DNA of 64,000 nucleotides from assembly GCA_013365365.1 (NCBI GenBank), contig JABVXU010000112.1, positions 62,001-126,000 on the forward strand, written 5' to 3'. The DNA comes from Cruorifilaria tuberocauda. Its lineage: Eukaryota > Nematoda > Chromadorea > Rhabditida > Onchocercidae. Position 1 is the first letter of the stretch. The number at the start of each line of letters is the position of its first letter. Positions 12,001 to 24,224 of this stretch are shown here, piece by piece. The position numbers were made by a program, and so were the translations under genes. The notes beneath the pieces were generated by a model that saw only the letters and a program-made list of their open reading frames with translations, ran no database searches and was not told the DNA's origin.

Positions 12001-13013
12001 AGGAAGTTGCTTCACTTGATATTCAATTAGGAGATTATCGTTCCGCTGCAGAATGTTTCGAAAAACTTTCCGAACTTCGCCCTAATGATATGCAGATAAT
12101 GTGTTCTTTAATCAAGGCTTATTCAACGTTTAATACATCACGAGCTGAGGAATTACTGGCGAAGGTATTTCCACAGGCAGATAGTACGGATATCGATGTC
12201 GACGTGCTGGAGGATTCAGATTTTATTTTATATGGTGAACGCTACCGTCAGAAGAAAGAAATGAAAACAGAAACCGCTGATTCTGTTAGTTGCATTTTTT
12301 TTTCTTTTTAGTTATATGAGTGCAGTTTGAGATAGGGAGCGGAATTAATAGTCTAGGATAATGGCTTGAAATATGCTTTTTTCAACTTGCAGCTACTTCT
12401 TATTTTGCTAATATTTAACTTGGATACACGGTTAATATTTTTATCATAACTATTATTAATATTTAATTATGAAAATCCTTCAAATGCGAAATAGAAATCG
12501 CAGGAATGGAAATCCCGTAAACACTTTTCTAGATTATATTTTTACTGTCTCTGTTTGTGTAGTAACACATATTTTTCTTCCAGGATATAGTCATTAGTAA
12601 AAGAAGAGCACGCAAACGTAAGCGAAAGATCATCTTACCGAAAAACTTTGACCCGAAAGTACCTCCTGATCCGGAACGGTGGTTACCGAAACAAGAACGT
12701 ACGGCATTTAGAAAAAAACTCAACAAAAAGCACCGTGATCGCGATATCGGTCGAGGCACACAAGGAGCAGTTAGCTCTTCTCCCAAAATGTGTGTATTTC
12801 CTAATTATTATTTTGTACATGGTCGTTTTTTTTTTTTGCTTTAGTATTGAATTCAAATTAAATTTTATTTTTAGAGAACCAGTAACGGTAGTGGCGAAAG
12901 CAAGTAATTCACATCCAACAGGACCAGTAATAGGTATGGAGGGCCCGCGTCAACAAAGACCGGCTGGTCAACAACAAAAAAAGAAAAAAAAGAAGACGGG
13001 TAACAAATGGTGA
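9048..13013 (+). CDS. srpa-72: Signal recognition particle subunit SRP72
   Basis: SRP72 forms a heterodimer with SRP68, binds 7SL RNA, and helps target ribosomes with signal peptides to the ER. Twelve exons keep phase: 9048-9144, 9420-9540, 9681-9845, 9964-10060, 10218-10326, 10416-10569, 10638-10797, 11116-11326, 11682-11794, 11931-12284, 12584-12789 and 12875-13013, giving about 641 residues (human 671). The N-terminal two thirds are TPR-like helical repeats, for example FEKAYVLYRMQDDAAALETL. The conserved KPSDKSVIAV-type motif appears as NPSDKSVIAVVTNN. At about residues 545-565 is the family's RNA-binding signature, LPKNFDPKVPPDPERWLP, followed by GRGTQGA. The C-terminus ends in a lysine run. 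The start follows AATCAG by two bases, a likely trans-splice site. Confidence 0.96.
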
Positions 13014-13519
13014 TTACTAACGATATAATTTGTAGATGTTGGGAAAGACTGTGTTGTTTTAGCCTAAATTTAAAAATCGTTTCATTTGAAAATACTGAGT
13101 TCTTATGAAGCTAAGCCATAGATAGACTTTTTGTACTGATTTTTTAACTTCTGGAATTTGATTACGCTTTCAACAAACAAATTTCGGAAACGATTTAGAA
13201 TTAATGTTAGGTTTTTAAAACGGTGCTTTTCTAACAATCATATCTCGTTATGTTCCTCCACCTTTTACTTTAGTTTCTTTAAATTAAAAATTGTTTTTTA
13301 TAGTTATGTTCATATCAGACTCTGACATATATTCAAAGTTAAAAATGTAAATAGTTAAATAGTGAACGCAGATATAGGCTGATTTGTAAATTACATGATG
13401 TCTATATCCTTACAAACCAACTTTACAAGTGCTGAAATTGTCTAATATATTAAAAATTTTTATAGCAAAGAAAGAAAAAAAAACATTCATATGCTGAAAG
13501 TCTTTTATAGTATACAATA
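13014..13519. other. Convergent 3' spacer
   Basis: Only about 500 bases separate the stop codons of two converging genes, SRP72 (+) and the polytopic membrane protein (-). The stretch must hold both 3' ends. I see no ORF or other feature in it. Confidence 0.6.
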
Positions 13520-16500
13520 TTATACATCTTGAAACGAATAGGTGTAATGTTGAACAGCCATTTGATCTGTGCTCAGTGGATTCCTAAATTCCACAAAAGG
13601 CTGCGGCATATAAGAAATTCTATTATTGTTAACTATATCAAGAATTCTAAGACACCATGCGATTGTTGCAAAATGAGCACCTAATGCAAATACTTCCGCT
13701 GTATTGTGTATTCTCCATGACCAACTTGTTACCTCACCTATAATAAATTATATATTTTAGAGTATTTTAAAATCATTTCCATTTTAAATTCTTTTTTTTT
13801 TTAATTTGAAAGTCAATACCAATGTTTCGATAATCTAGCTGTGTCATGATGTCCGCAAAACGAACTGCATTAATCATTATCAGGCATGTGCAATGCAACA
13901 CGTTTGCATATAATTCTCGACTAATAACAATCTAAAATGCAGTATTTCTTAACGGATCATGTACAGGTACATCTTAATGATAATGTTAAGATAAGTTCTT
14001 ATTGTAACAATTTTGATAAGTTTTAGACAGTTCGTGTAATATAAATACTGTTTAATATACTAACTGATTATAACTAACAAACCTGATAGATAGGAAAAAT
14101 GAGAAGAGTTATAGTAAGAGAAACATGATAGAGTGTGGTAAGCAGAACAATTAACGGATGCCTCGATGAATTCCATATAAATTCATACATAGTAGCAATA
14201 AGTACTCCAACGCCAGTAATCAACAGAGATAAACCAATTTTCTGCAACTTTTCCTTTCAATCAATTTAATGAAACTCAGTTTATCAAACATCTTATCAAG
14301 TAAAACAATTCTTTGATCACAACAATACCAACTATCATAATACTTAAGCCTATAACAAATTATATATCTACTTATTTATAAATAAAATGTAAAAAATCTT
14401 GCTCTGAAATTAATAAATTCAAGAATCAATACTAAGCAAATTGTTAATATATTAGAAATGTTAACTTTACCTCAATTGATTTTTCCAATTTTGTGGCCAT
14501 AATACTTTTTCCATTATCATTATAAGCACCACGACGTGGATTTATTTGTATGACTCGCCAAATGATGTAAACCATACAACAAGATGCAACAAAAACACAG
14601 AAATATAAAAGTGTTTCCATAAAATGTGATATGGCACCAGGTATCGTTAAATAATTAATACACCAAGCGGAACCACGATAAAATATTTCACATACTTCAT
14701 TAGCATAATATCCATTCCATGATAGATAAAGGTATGAAATAAGTAGAAAAACTGTTGATTGAATACAGAATAGTAATGTTGTTAGTCTGAAGTAGAATTT
14801 TTAATAAATTTACTTTTTTTTATGTTTCTGATTTATAGCTATAATTGATAAAATAAGATCTATTATCTCGACATAATTCATTCTTCTTGAAACTATTTTA
14901 GGAGAATGTAAAACATACAAGGCAGGGATCACGAAGAAATTGACCTCTCTAGCGGATGCAAAGAATAAAAATGCAGTAGCTAAGGTTGTCAAGAACGGTG
15001 TTTTTTGCTCATTTCCATGAAAAATTTTATAAAACGCCTCCAAACGAATTGATATAATATCGAATGCAAAAAGTGCAATGGAAACTAAGCCTGCTGTTAT
15101 ACCTAAACGGTAAAAAATACATTAAGTTTCAATTTAAGACTGCATTAATCTATCTCAATCTCTTGAAATTATCATATTTGAATTGCACTCTTAATGAAAA
15201 TTCATAATTAATTATCAAGTTAAGGTATGGAATGCTTTCGTTAATCGACAAGAAGCAAATACATATAATAAAGGTAAAGAGCTAATAGTCAAAAGATAGC
15301 CCTCTTCTTACAATTACTGGAATTTGGTTTATACTTCAGATATGGTTGTTACGGATCATTCGAATCACTATTCTGGTAAGCAAATACAACTATATAGTGC
15401 TAGATGATAAAGTATAAATAATCTTATCAGTTTGCTCGAATCGAATTTTCCATGAAAGAGAAGTACTATGCTAACAGCATACCTGAGATGAAGAGAAATG
15501 TTCTGAAGTGAGCAGAGAAATTCATGTGAAACTGTTGTCCACATGATTTGATAAGTATTAAAGTTAGAATAATCAACAAGAAAACATGAATAATTCCAGT
15601 ACTTAAATTAAGTACTGATAACCAATCTGGCGTCCATTTTGCAAATGTTGTTCCAGAAATCTAAACAATTTTAATAAAATAAATTTTCAGAAGTAAAAAT
15701 TTTTCATATCTTGAATTTATTTTTCTAAAGTAGAAAATGTATTCAGGGAAAACCTACCACAGCATTAGAAAACCATCGATAATCAATCCATAAATAAGTA
15801 ACAGTTGGATAAATGCTTATTGAAGAAAGACAAAAAGTTATAACTCTTGTCGGAGAATTTGTTGGAATTCGTAATATACATAAAATACCTGAAATGAAAA
15901 TTCAGTTAGCAATTTAATTAATTAGAATAAATAAAAAAGCAATATTAGTGTAAGTAAAATAAGTAAGTAGAAATGAGTAATTTAGCGAAACAGATCAGAT
16001 CAGTGAAGATTATCGGAGAGAAATACCAAGTGCAATATTAAGCATAATCCAGAGAGGTTCATCTGTAGTATAATGTATAAATGTATAACGAATAACGTTG
16101 CCGATAGAACGTAAAAAGTATAATTCAGCAATCCAAGAAAAAAATTTTAGCGTTGAAGTGATAATGAGAGTGCAACCGATAATAGATAGCAGTATGGATT
16201 GTCTTTCCATCTGAATATCCAGGAAATTCCGATAACAGGATGAAAGTATCAATAGCACTAATGCTACCGATACAACACTTAGAATCATATCTACCGTGCT
16301 GTAACTAAGTAATCCATATACCTGAAATGTTCATCATGTCTCCACCAAATTTGAATGATAAATAAATGGATTCTTTATGATTTAACAAGACATATTAAAG
16401 CTACAGGAAGTTTAAAGGAAAAAAGAAAGAAAAAAAAAGTAGTCAATTCTGAAGGATCTTCTGCTTCATATACTTTAGGCAATATAGTGTTATATACTGG

Positions 16501-16993
16501 TTTTATTGGTTCGTTTAGTAGATTAACCTTTATTAACCTGATTTCTTTTGTTGCTGAAAAAAGGACCTCTATCCTTAAATTAGCATAATTACTGGAGAAT
16601 ATGTATACATAATTAATCTGTGATAAATGAAATGATAAAAAGTAGTCATACCTGTATTCTTGTAACAAAAGCATTTTTTGTTAATGTATCGAAATCTTTA
16701 TAGATAGCAATTACATTAAAAAAATCAGCAATAACTGTAGCAAAGCATATAGCTAATGCAAATATGTCCACAATGATAGCAAGGATGAATAAATTGGATG
16801 AATGATTGAATGATGGACAGATAGATGAAGCAATACCAGCAAAAAGTGATATGATAGTGATCCAGTGAGTATTGATAAAATGTTCCGTATGATATGATTT
16901 CTCCGCTTGAATACAACCAGCCAAGAAAGCGTTTAGAACGCTTATAATACCGACAATTATAAGTATTCGAGATGCCCGATATATTTTACTCAT
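13520..16993 (-). CDS. Large polytopic membrane protein, family not recognised
   Basis: Nine exons keep phase: 16993-16652, 16321-16027, 15888-15758, 15660-15483, 15102-14814, 14786-14471, 14241-14083, 13931-13820 and 13737-13520, giving about 679 residues. The start is MSKIYRASRILIIVGII and the end is HYTYSFQDV. I count about 15 hydrophobic segments over the whole length, such as LFILAIIVDIFALAICFATV in exon 1 and LLITGVGVLIATMYEFIW in exon 7. Loops are short, with little soluble sequence. There is no cleavable signal peptide; the first helix probably acts as an anchor. I do not recognise transporter, GPCR or channel signatures, and a role cannot be assigned. The intron between exons 5 and 6 is only 27 bases (14813-14787), but the reading frame has stops without it. 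The gene is on the same strand as the TBC gene, 1.6 kb downstream of it. Confidence 0.85.
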
Positions 16994-18598
16994 ATTTTTT
17001 TACATTCGAAAATTTCCAATTCTTTTTGCTTCAATAAGTTGAAATTTAAGTATCTATCTATTCCTTAAGTGATAAATAAGATAGAGTTCGCAGTAAATTA
17101 AATTGAAATAAAATCAAAGAGCATGAACTGAAATGAATCCATCAATCAGATTGAATGACAATTAAAACTAAGTTGTTAGATTTAATCTAATGGAAAAAAA
17201 ATTTTTTTTTAATTTTAAATTAGCCCTTATTAATTTTAACCTTTATTGACCTTTGAATTAACCTAAATTGGATTAAATTAAAACAATGTGATTAAAAAAG
17301 CTAAGTGGAAAATTAATTAAAAGAGAATAAAGATTTATACACTGTAGATAAGATAGCGGAAAAAATATGATAAAACATTCAATATTGGTAAACTGGTGAA
17401 AGGCCACCACTGACATTTCATTCTCACCTGCAATTACCGGTTTGAGTAACTTGTGTACAACATATTATGCCTCTTTCTATCATTCATTTCTCTTGCATTC
17501 TTTTCTTTCATTTCTACTATTTACAATAGTTAAATTACATTTCATCACATTGATATTATACGAATAACCCATTCACAGCAGGTAAGAAAGAATCAGACGA
17601 TCTCAAATTTACATGCCTCTCGACTTTACTAAAACCATATCATAGTCACCCTCTCGATTTCACTAAAACCATATCATAATCACAATATCATAATCATAAT
17701 CACCAAACAGTTCATTACTTCGCTATTTTAATTAGAAAAAATTGTAAGCAAAGTTATTCACTAATTGCTATTCGATGATTTTATGGAATTTAAGTAATTA
17801 ATCGTGCAATTTTGACCTGAACATATATAATCTATATTTAAAAGAAATTTAACCATAAAATACTGCATAATTTATTAAACTGTAAAATTGGCTATTTACT
17901 CAGCAAATTATTCTTATGATTTGAAAGACTGAGAAGAAATATTTCGTTAATACTAATGTTTTTATTTGACAGAGCATGCGTATGCTTTTGTGGTAATGAT
18001 TTCTGTACATATAAATATTCAAATTGTTATGAGCTATTAAAATTTGTTAATCCTAGCCTGACCAAAATCAGTAGCATGGAGCTAAAAAAGTCATTCGTAA
18101 TGATTGATGACCATAATGATGATAATTAAATGCAAAGACTTTCTCTGAAATTGGTTATCATTTTTTCTTGAAAAAATTGTATACAGCGGATGAATGAGAT
18201 AAAGTTTTATTCATGGATTCAATGTACACAATATTCGAGAAGAAAGACACGAGGCTAAAGATATCCAGATAATTATTTGAATAAGTACAAAAGAATTTAC
18301 CTCTTTGCCTTGCCGCGTTTTTTGCTTTTCAAAAACGATTTTCTTAAGGATATATTGTCACAAAAATGTATATTTCTAAGTAGTTTGAATATTCCACGAG
18401 AAAAAATGATCTATAAAATCAAAAAATCTAGATGGCATGATATTTTTATATTAAATTTCTATATTACGCCAACGCACTTTAACGAGGCAAGACAAAGCAA
18501 AATAAATATATTTTTGTCGCATAATTCAATTTCATTTCACTGAAAATATCAAACTGGAATGGATGACTGGGCTCAAATTTACAGTGACCAAAAAAAAA
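16994..18598. other. Intergenic region with a short tandem duplication
   Basis: No gene found. At 17617-17690 a roughly 40-base unit (CTCTCGA/TTT..ACTAAAACCATATCAT) occurs twice in tandem, followed by a shorter echo of ATATCATAATCA. Near 18303-18317 and 18483-18497 there is a 15-base inverted match (13 of 15). A plus-strand ORF at 18277-18543 spans these and is probably chance. Confidence 0.5.
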
Positions 18599-21270
18599 TT
18601 AATAAGAAGAATTAATCAACATATATCTTGAAAGAACATATATCGCTGCAGTAGCAGTACCCGCAACTAACCATTGCCGAAGAGATATCACAGGAAGCGT
18701 AGGTTTCCGACTAATTTTTATAAGACGGCGATAATCTTCCATTAGCGGACCACGTAACTTTGAGGGAGAAAATTTCCTTAAATTGAAAATAAGTTTCAAA
18801 ACGAAGTTTTTTGTGAAATTAATAAACAGAAGTGAATAAATATGTAAATGAATAAAAGAGTGGGAAGACAATACATATATATATAAAGCATGAAAATTAA
18901 AGAAACCCAAATAGATCTTGCGCATCATTGATTAATGCTTGAATGGGGATATCACTTGGCATTACATTGAGCAGATGATGAATAGAAGCCATATCTCGAG
19001 AACAATTCAGAATTGCATTACTTCGCCATAAAACGACAGCAGAAGTTAAAAAAATAGGAGTAAGAGCATGAGTAGCAAGGAAAAAGTCGAAACAAAGAAC
19101 AATCTGTAAGCAAGGAAAACAAATTATTAGAATTATTTACTGTTATATTTACCCTCACTTCTATTATATATAGTTCACTGTTTTGGAATTTACTTAAACG
19201 AAAATGATCAGAGAATGGAATTAAAATGTCAAATAAATCAGCGAAGTCAGAAAAGAAAGCAGAACTGTGAGAAACAGAATGTTACATTCTTTGAAAACTT
19301 AAAAATAAAAAAAAAAGAACAGACCTGATGGTAATGACGCAGAGCATGTGAAAACCATGTCAACGGCCAGCTTAAAGCAAACAATGATCCCAATTCTACT
19401 GTACGTATTACTTGTTCCAACTCCTTATCAGTTTTCCAAAGCAATACATGCATCAAATCAAGATCTCGCAATACCGTATCCTCTAGGCTTTTGAGAAGAT
19501 AACTAAAAAGCAATAATTTTGAAAACGATCGACTAAAGCCGACGAAATATTTTCTAATTGAAGCATTTAATATAAAAATCTTAACCTAGTAATGATTCCT
19601 TTATTTTCATGACACAATAGTTGGAAAAAAGTTAAACACTCATTAAAAATAAAACATTTTTTTTCTAAATAGAAAAAAAAGCAAACCCTCTAAAGATTCC
19701 ATTATTTGCCAAAAGTGTACCAACATGTTCTGCTTTTTCATTACCAAGCACTAACAATAAGGTTAAACAAACATCATGAAAACCTTAAAATGTAATTATG
19801 TAATAAACTTAAAAATCAAGGTAGAATATTTGGAATCTAAAATTTAAATATTAAATTCAACCTTTTGAAGATATAACCTTCTACGAAGATTCATCTTGCC
19901 CAACATTATGCATTGGATTTGCAGAATAGCTTACAATTCAAAATATTAGAAACTGAGTGAAAAGAATTTAATATTTGTTAAAAATCTTATTAGTGATAAA
20001 ATAACTTTTCGCAAAAATTACTTATTAAAGAACATCTTTGCAATGATTTCCAATACCTTGATAATAATGAAATCGAGGACAGCTCCAGAGAATTTTCACA
20101 ATTAAAGGAGTTAAATCTTCCTGCAACGCACATCGTTCTTTATCTGATATATTAGGTGGAAACCGTGCCAGTGTGCGATTAACATCCATTTGTATTTGAC
20201 TCCACTCTCGATGACTTTGCAAATCTTCTAACGTTGGACTTGACAACTAAAATACTGCAGAACTAGTGCTAATGAACTGGATAAAACTGCACTTCTCGGA
20301 AATTTACTTTCATTTTTGAACTGAAAACTCTCTAATTTCATGTGTAAATTTAATTTTAAATATAGTTTAAATTTTGTTTTTTAAAACAAAAATATATTCT
20401 CGACTTTTAAAGTTGTTGCCCAATGTGCATCCAAGTGGAACAGCTTATTAATGATAAAATAACTATTACAGATATGCAAGAACTTACAATAGTAGCAGAT
20501 TCCATTGTGCAGTTATTTTCTTCATACATAAATTCAGAATGTGCAGATTTATAGTCAGAGTCGGAAGCTGTTGGTGTTGATTCTTGATCACTGTACGAAT
20601 CCTGCACTAATGAAGATGCCAAAACTGGCCAAATATGGGCACGAATTTCATCCAGAACTAAGCCTATGATAAGATATATTAATTATAACGATATAAAGCG
20701 GCGGCTAAAGCAGATTCTCTACACAGAATTCTACTAACTAATAGTATCTCATCACAAGACGTTTGTCGATATCGAAGACAAAAAATTTTCTAATTCTAAA
20801 AAATCAAGAGTAGTCGTGAAACATACATCATAACAACTGAAATGAAAAACTGGATAAGGGAAGCAGGCTTGATATGAATAAGAATATGCTAAAATATGTT
20901 GAAGATAAACATGTCCTTTAAGGGTAATTGTCTTTAGCCGTAAGAGTATTACAGTATTTAACAATATCAACGCATGGCAAACTTACGTAAATTTGATAAC
21001 GATAAACGTACTAAATCTGACGATAAACGACTAATGAAAAATAACGACAAAAGTACTAAATCTAAAAGAGCATTAAAAAATCCTTCAAAATTAATTAAAG
21101 CAGATACCACCAGTAGAAGAGGCGAACTGTCGCAGCTGATTAATATGTAAATGTAATGAATCGTGATTTTCATTGATAAATGTCCGCATCCGATTGCATT
21201 TAATTTGTAACGTCCGACTAACCGCATTTTTCAATACATTTTCATTTACTTTATTTCGCTGAAATCTCAT
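18599..21270 (-). CDS. tbc-20: TBC-domain Rab GTPase-activating protein, TBC1D20 type
   Basis: TBC1D20 proteins are ER-anchored GAPs for Rab1/Rab18 that act in ER-Golgi traffic and lipid-droplet and autophagy control. Seven exons keep phase: 21270-21108, 20663-20488, 20246-20057, 19783-19687, 19502-19325, 19103-18907 and 18776-18599, giving about 392 residues (human 403). Catalytic motifs are intact: the arginine finger in IQMDVNRTLARF (Arg137) and the glutamine finger in YYQG (Gln176), spaced 39 residues apart as in the human enzyme. Other family blocks are LRQFASSTGGLVLDEIRAHIWP near the N-terminus, DLMHVLL, and LGSLFALSWPLTWFSHAL. A C-terminal hydrophobic segment (WLVAGTATAAIYVLSRYMLI) is the tail anchor. 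An acidic Ser/Asp insert (about residues 75-105) is local. Introns before exons 4 and 7 end in AAG. The start ATG was chosen because it is in frame with the LRQFASSTGG block. Confidence 0.93.
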
Positions 21271-24224
21271 CTTTACTAATTAACATAAGCATATAAAATA
21301 ATGATAGCTTATTAAATTAAACCAGTAAATAAAGGCACAGCGTAATAGGAATAATGCGATATTGAGAAATACAAGCAAATCAATGAAACATAGATATTCT
21401 AATAAATAACCCAATTCTTTTTTTAATTAAAATTTTCACATAAAATCCAAAATTACTGCAATAAAAATACATCAAAAAAAGAAAAGATACGTGAAATAAA
21501 TTTCAAAAAGTATTCATACATTTTTTGCAATGATGAAAGGAGTAGAATGGTCGGTAAGTGAAGGCATATTCTCACCAATATCGAAATGTTATTGCAGCAA
21601 ATAATTCCAAATAAAATCCATTTTCAAAATTATACGATACAGTCTTGTAACCATTTGTAGTAATGTGATAGTAAATCAAACAAAAAAAACTTTAGTTCGT
21701 CAAAATTAGGAATGATCGAACAAAAAAATAAACAAATCACTGGATTGAACTGTAACTCTGAAACAAATATTATCAAATTGTAAACATTAATTTAATCAAA
21801 ACTTATATCAATCACATGAAACAATTTATGATTACATGAAACGACAGTACAATCATCATTTATCAACTTATCTGACAACGTCACCTCAATAAAATAACAA
21901 TACACTGTCGATGGGCTCTTCTACTATTCGTTGTTCTGATAACCCGTATCACGTAGAAATGCAGATTGCGCTTTATCCTATTAATTTCCATGAAATTTTC
22001 AAGTGAATTTGAGACTTTACGATTATTTAACTTAAATTTCTATGTTAGATATATAATATAAATTACGGAGAATTTTACATTTCAACACGTTAGTATATAT
22101 CTGTACGTTACTTAATTCTTTACTTAAGTCCTTCTTACGTCTTTTTTTACTTACGCACTTACCAAAAAATTAATTCTTCTTTATTTTCTAACTATTTAGT
22201 TCAAATATATTTAATGGAAATTGGAATTTTAATAGGAAATAATAAAATGAGAAGGAAATTACAATATTGGTCTTTTCCGTTCGAATGCTTTTAGTACTTT
22301 ATTGCTTTTTATTCGATAACAGTATCTTGTTGAAATTTTTTTTTTGCTTTGTATTAGTAAAACTTGTTACGAGTATCATTTCTCTATTTCTTTTCTGCTT
22401 GATATTAATGAATTATTTTGATGCTATAATGATATTAATAACTTATTATTTCAAGTTCAATGTATTTGGAAAGTTATAAAGCGAGTTTCAGTAGCTATCC
22501 TTAATTCAAGTGGTAGCTGAACTCGATGTGAACGATTTCAATTACCGTTTAATCGAAGGATAGATATTGTATGTGATAGTTTCCATGATAAAAATTATTC
22601 ATTTCTGTACATCTAAATAAAAATGTTAAAAAAAACATTTCAAAAAGAAACCATGACAAAAATTCTTGATAAGAAAATGTTACTTATAATAAGATACAAG
22701 AAGTTTTTTTTCGATGAAAATTACAGAATTTTTGAATTTATGTTTAAAATCTCAATCAATTTTTGCAACACAAAATATTCTTATTATTCTTGTTTTTATT
22801 TTTCAATTAGTTTAAGATTCATTCGAAATATTTTATCCAAACATTAGCCTTTTTACTTTCAAATTGTTACATGTTGATTTCAAATAGAATCATAATCCAG
22901 TATACTACATCAATTTGACTTTTTAGACAATGTGCTCGAGCTTACCATTTTGTAACAATTTTCTGAATGACCTAACAGTACAGTTGTTTACTTTATAGAA
23001 AATTTTAAGAATTGTGAGATTCACAAGTAGAGATAAACCATTAAATGAATTTTGATTTTTCTAAATAATGTCATTTGAAGTTCTTTTTATTAAATTTGAT
23101 TTAATTGATGACAGAAAATCCAAAGGAATTTTACAATATGAAATTATTTATATGATTGTTTTTGTATTAATGATATATACATGTATGACTTCAACAGTAT
23201 TACTAAAATGTATAATCCAAGTGGTATTAACGATTAGTGATATAAGTAACTCTTTTTTCCAATCACCTGCTTCTCTCGAATTGCGAGATTCAGTTAAATG
23301 AATTTTAATTTTTCTGAATAATGCCATTTGAAGTTTTCTTTAAATTTATTTATTGTATGCCTAGACGATTCTTTGTTCATAATTACGATATTGAACAGTT
23401 AGTCTAGAGGAGCAATCTCATCCAATCAAAAAAGAAGTCTCTTTACCTATTCAGAAGAAATAACTTGATTAATTCCTTATCAGTCAATTATCAATAATCA
23501 AAAAAATTTCTCCACTGATGTTATTAACGATCATATATTATTATGCCAGTCTTCTACATAGAATGGATATTTATTATACTTATTATTCGTGAAACAACTA
23601 TCTGTAGTAAAGTCCGATATTTGGATGAAGGTCTTCTTCTTATTGAATTACGATAATTATTAAAGTCACAAACGCAAACAGAAACCTTTTTGGGAAATAG
23701 AAGATTTATTGGGAAATCGATTACCGTCGAAACAGAAGTAAATGGAAGCCTGACGGGGGGAACAATGTGAAGGCGATCCTAATCTTTAATTTAGGAAGAA
23801 GTGATGAAAATAAGAGAATATGATCTGTAGATGCGAGTCAGATCATTGACGTGTGAATAACGAAAAAGGGGATGTGGATGAGGAATTGGCAATATGACAA
23901 GAACATTGATATAGAAATCATGAATACAATCATTTGATAGTGGTATAGAACAATATCTTAATATACAGTTATGGAGATTGACAATAATTCGACATATAAT
24001 TTGATTTTCTTTTTCTCGGATTTCCCAACACTATCTACTCACCCAATTCAAAAACATTTATAGCTCACATAGCTTTTTCCCAGCGAATATCTATCGATTT
24101 TCATAAGTTATCTTGTTACTGGATGTTAATGCAGAATCTCGAAATCTCATCAAAGAAAAAAAAAGATTTTTATTTGCAGAATTTTAAAATCTTTGAAACT
24201 TTTCAATAGAGCATCTCTATCAAC
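21271..24224. other. AT-rich intergenic region between divergent genes
   Basis: Lies between the starts of tbc-20 (-) and ethe-1 (+), so both promoters should be here. The ORFs at 22267-22479, 22623-22847 and 23068-23301 are composed of Phe/Leu/Ile/Lys typical of AT-rich non-coding DNA. The only structure I see is a dispersed duplication at about 23015-23095 and 23280-23350. Confidence 0.5.
23015..23350. repeat. Direct repeat, about 70-80 bases, two copies 255 bases apart
   Basis: The copy starting near 23041 (TTAAATGAATTTTGATTTTT...) reappears near 23295 (TTAAATGAATTTTAATTTTT...) and continues through AATAATGTCATTTGAAGTT / AATAATGCCATTTGAAGTT with scattered substitutions. The matching block begins upstream with TGTGAGATTCA / TGCGAGATTCA. 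It looks like a local duplication or two copies of an old repeat. Confidence 0.7.

Noticed and set aside
18303..18524. Possible terminal inverted repeats of a small element
   Set aside because: The two pairs of matching blocks are in the order A-B-A'-B', which does not form a nested inverted repeat, and the matches are short.
20974..21150. 58-codon plus-strand Lys-rich ORF starting MANLRKFDND
   Set aside because: It overlaps antisense the first exon of tbc-20 (21270-21108) and its intron. The minus-strand reading has the TBC1D20 block LRQFASSTGG and good splice sites.
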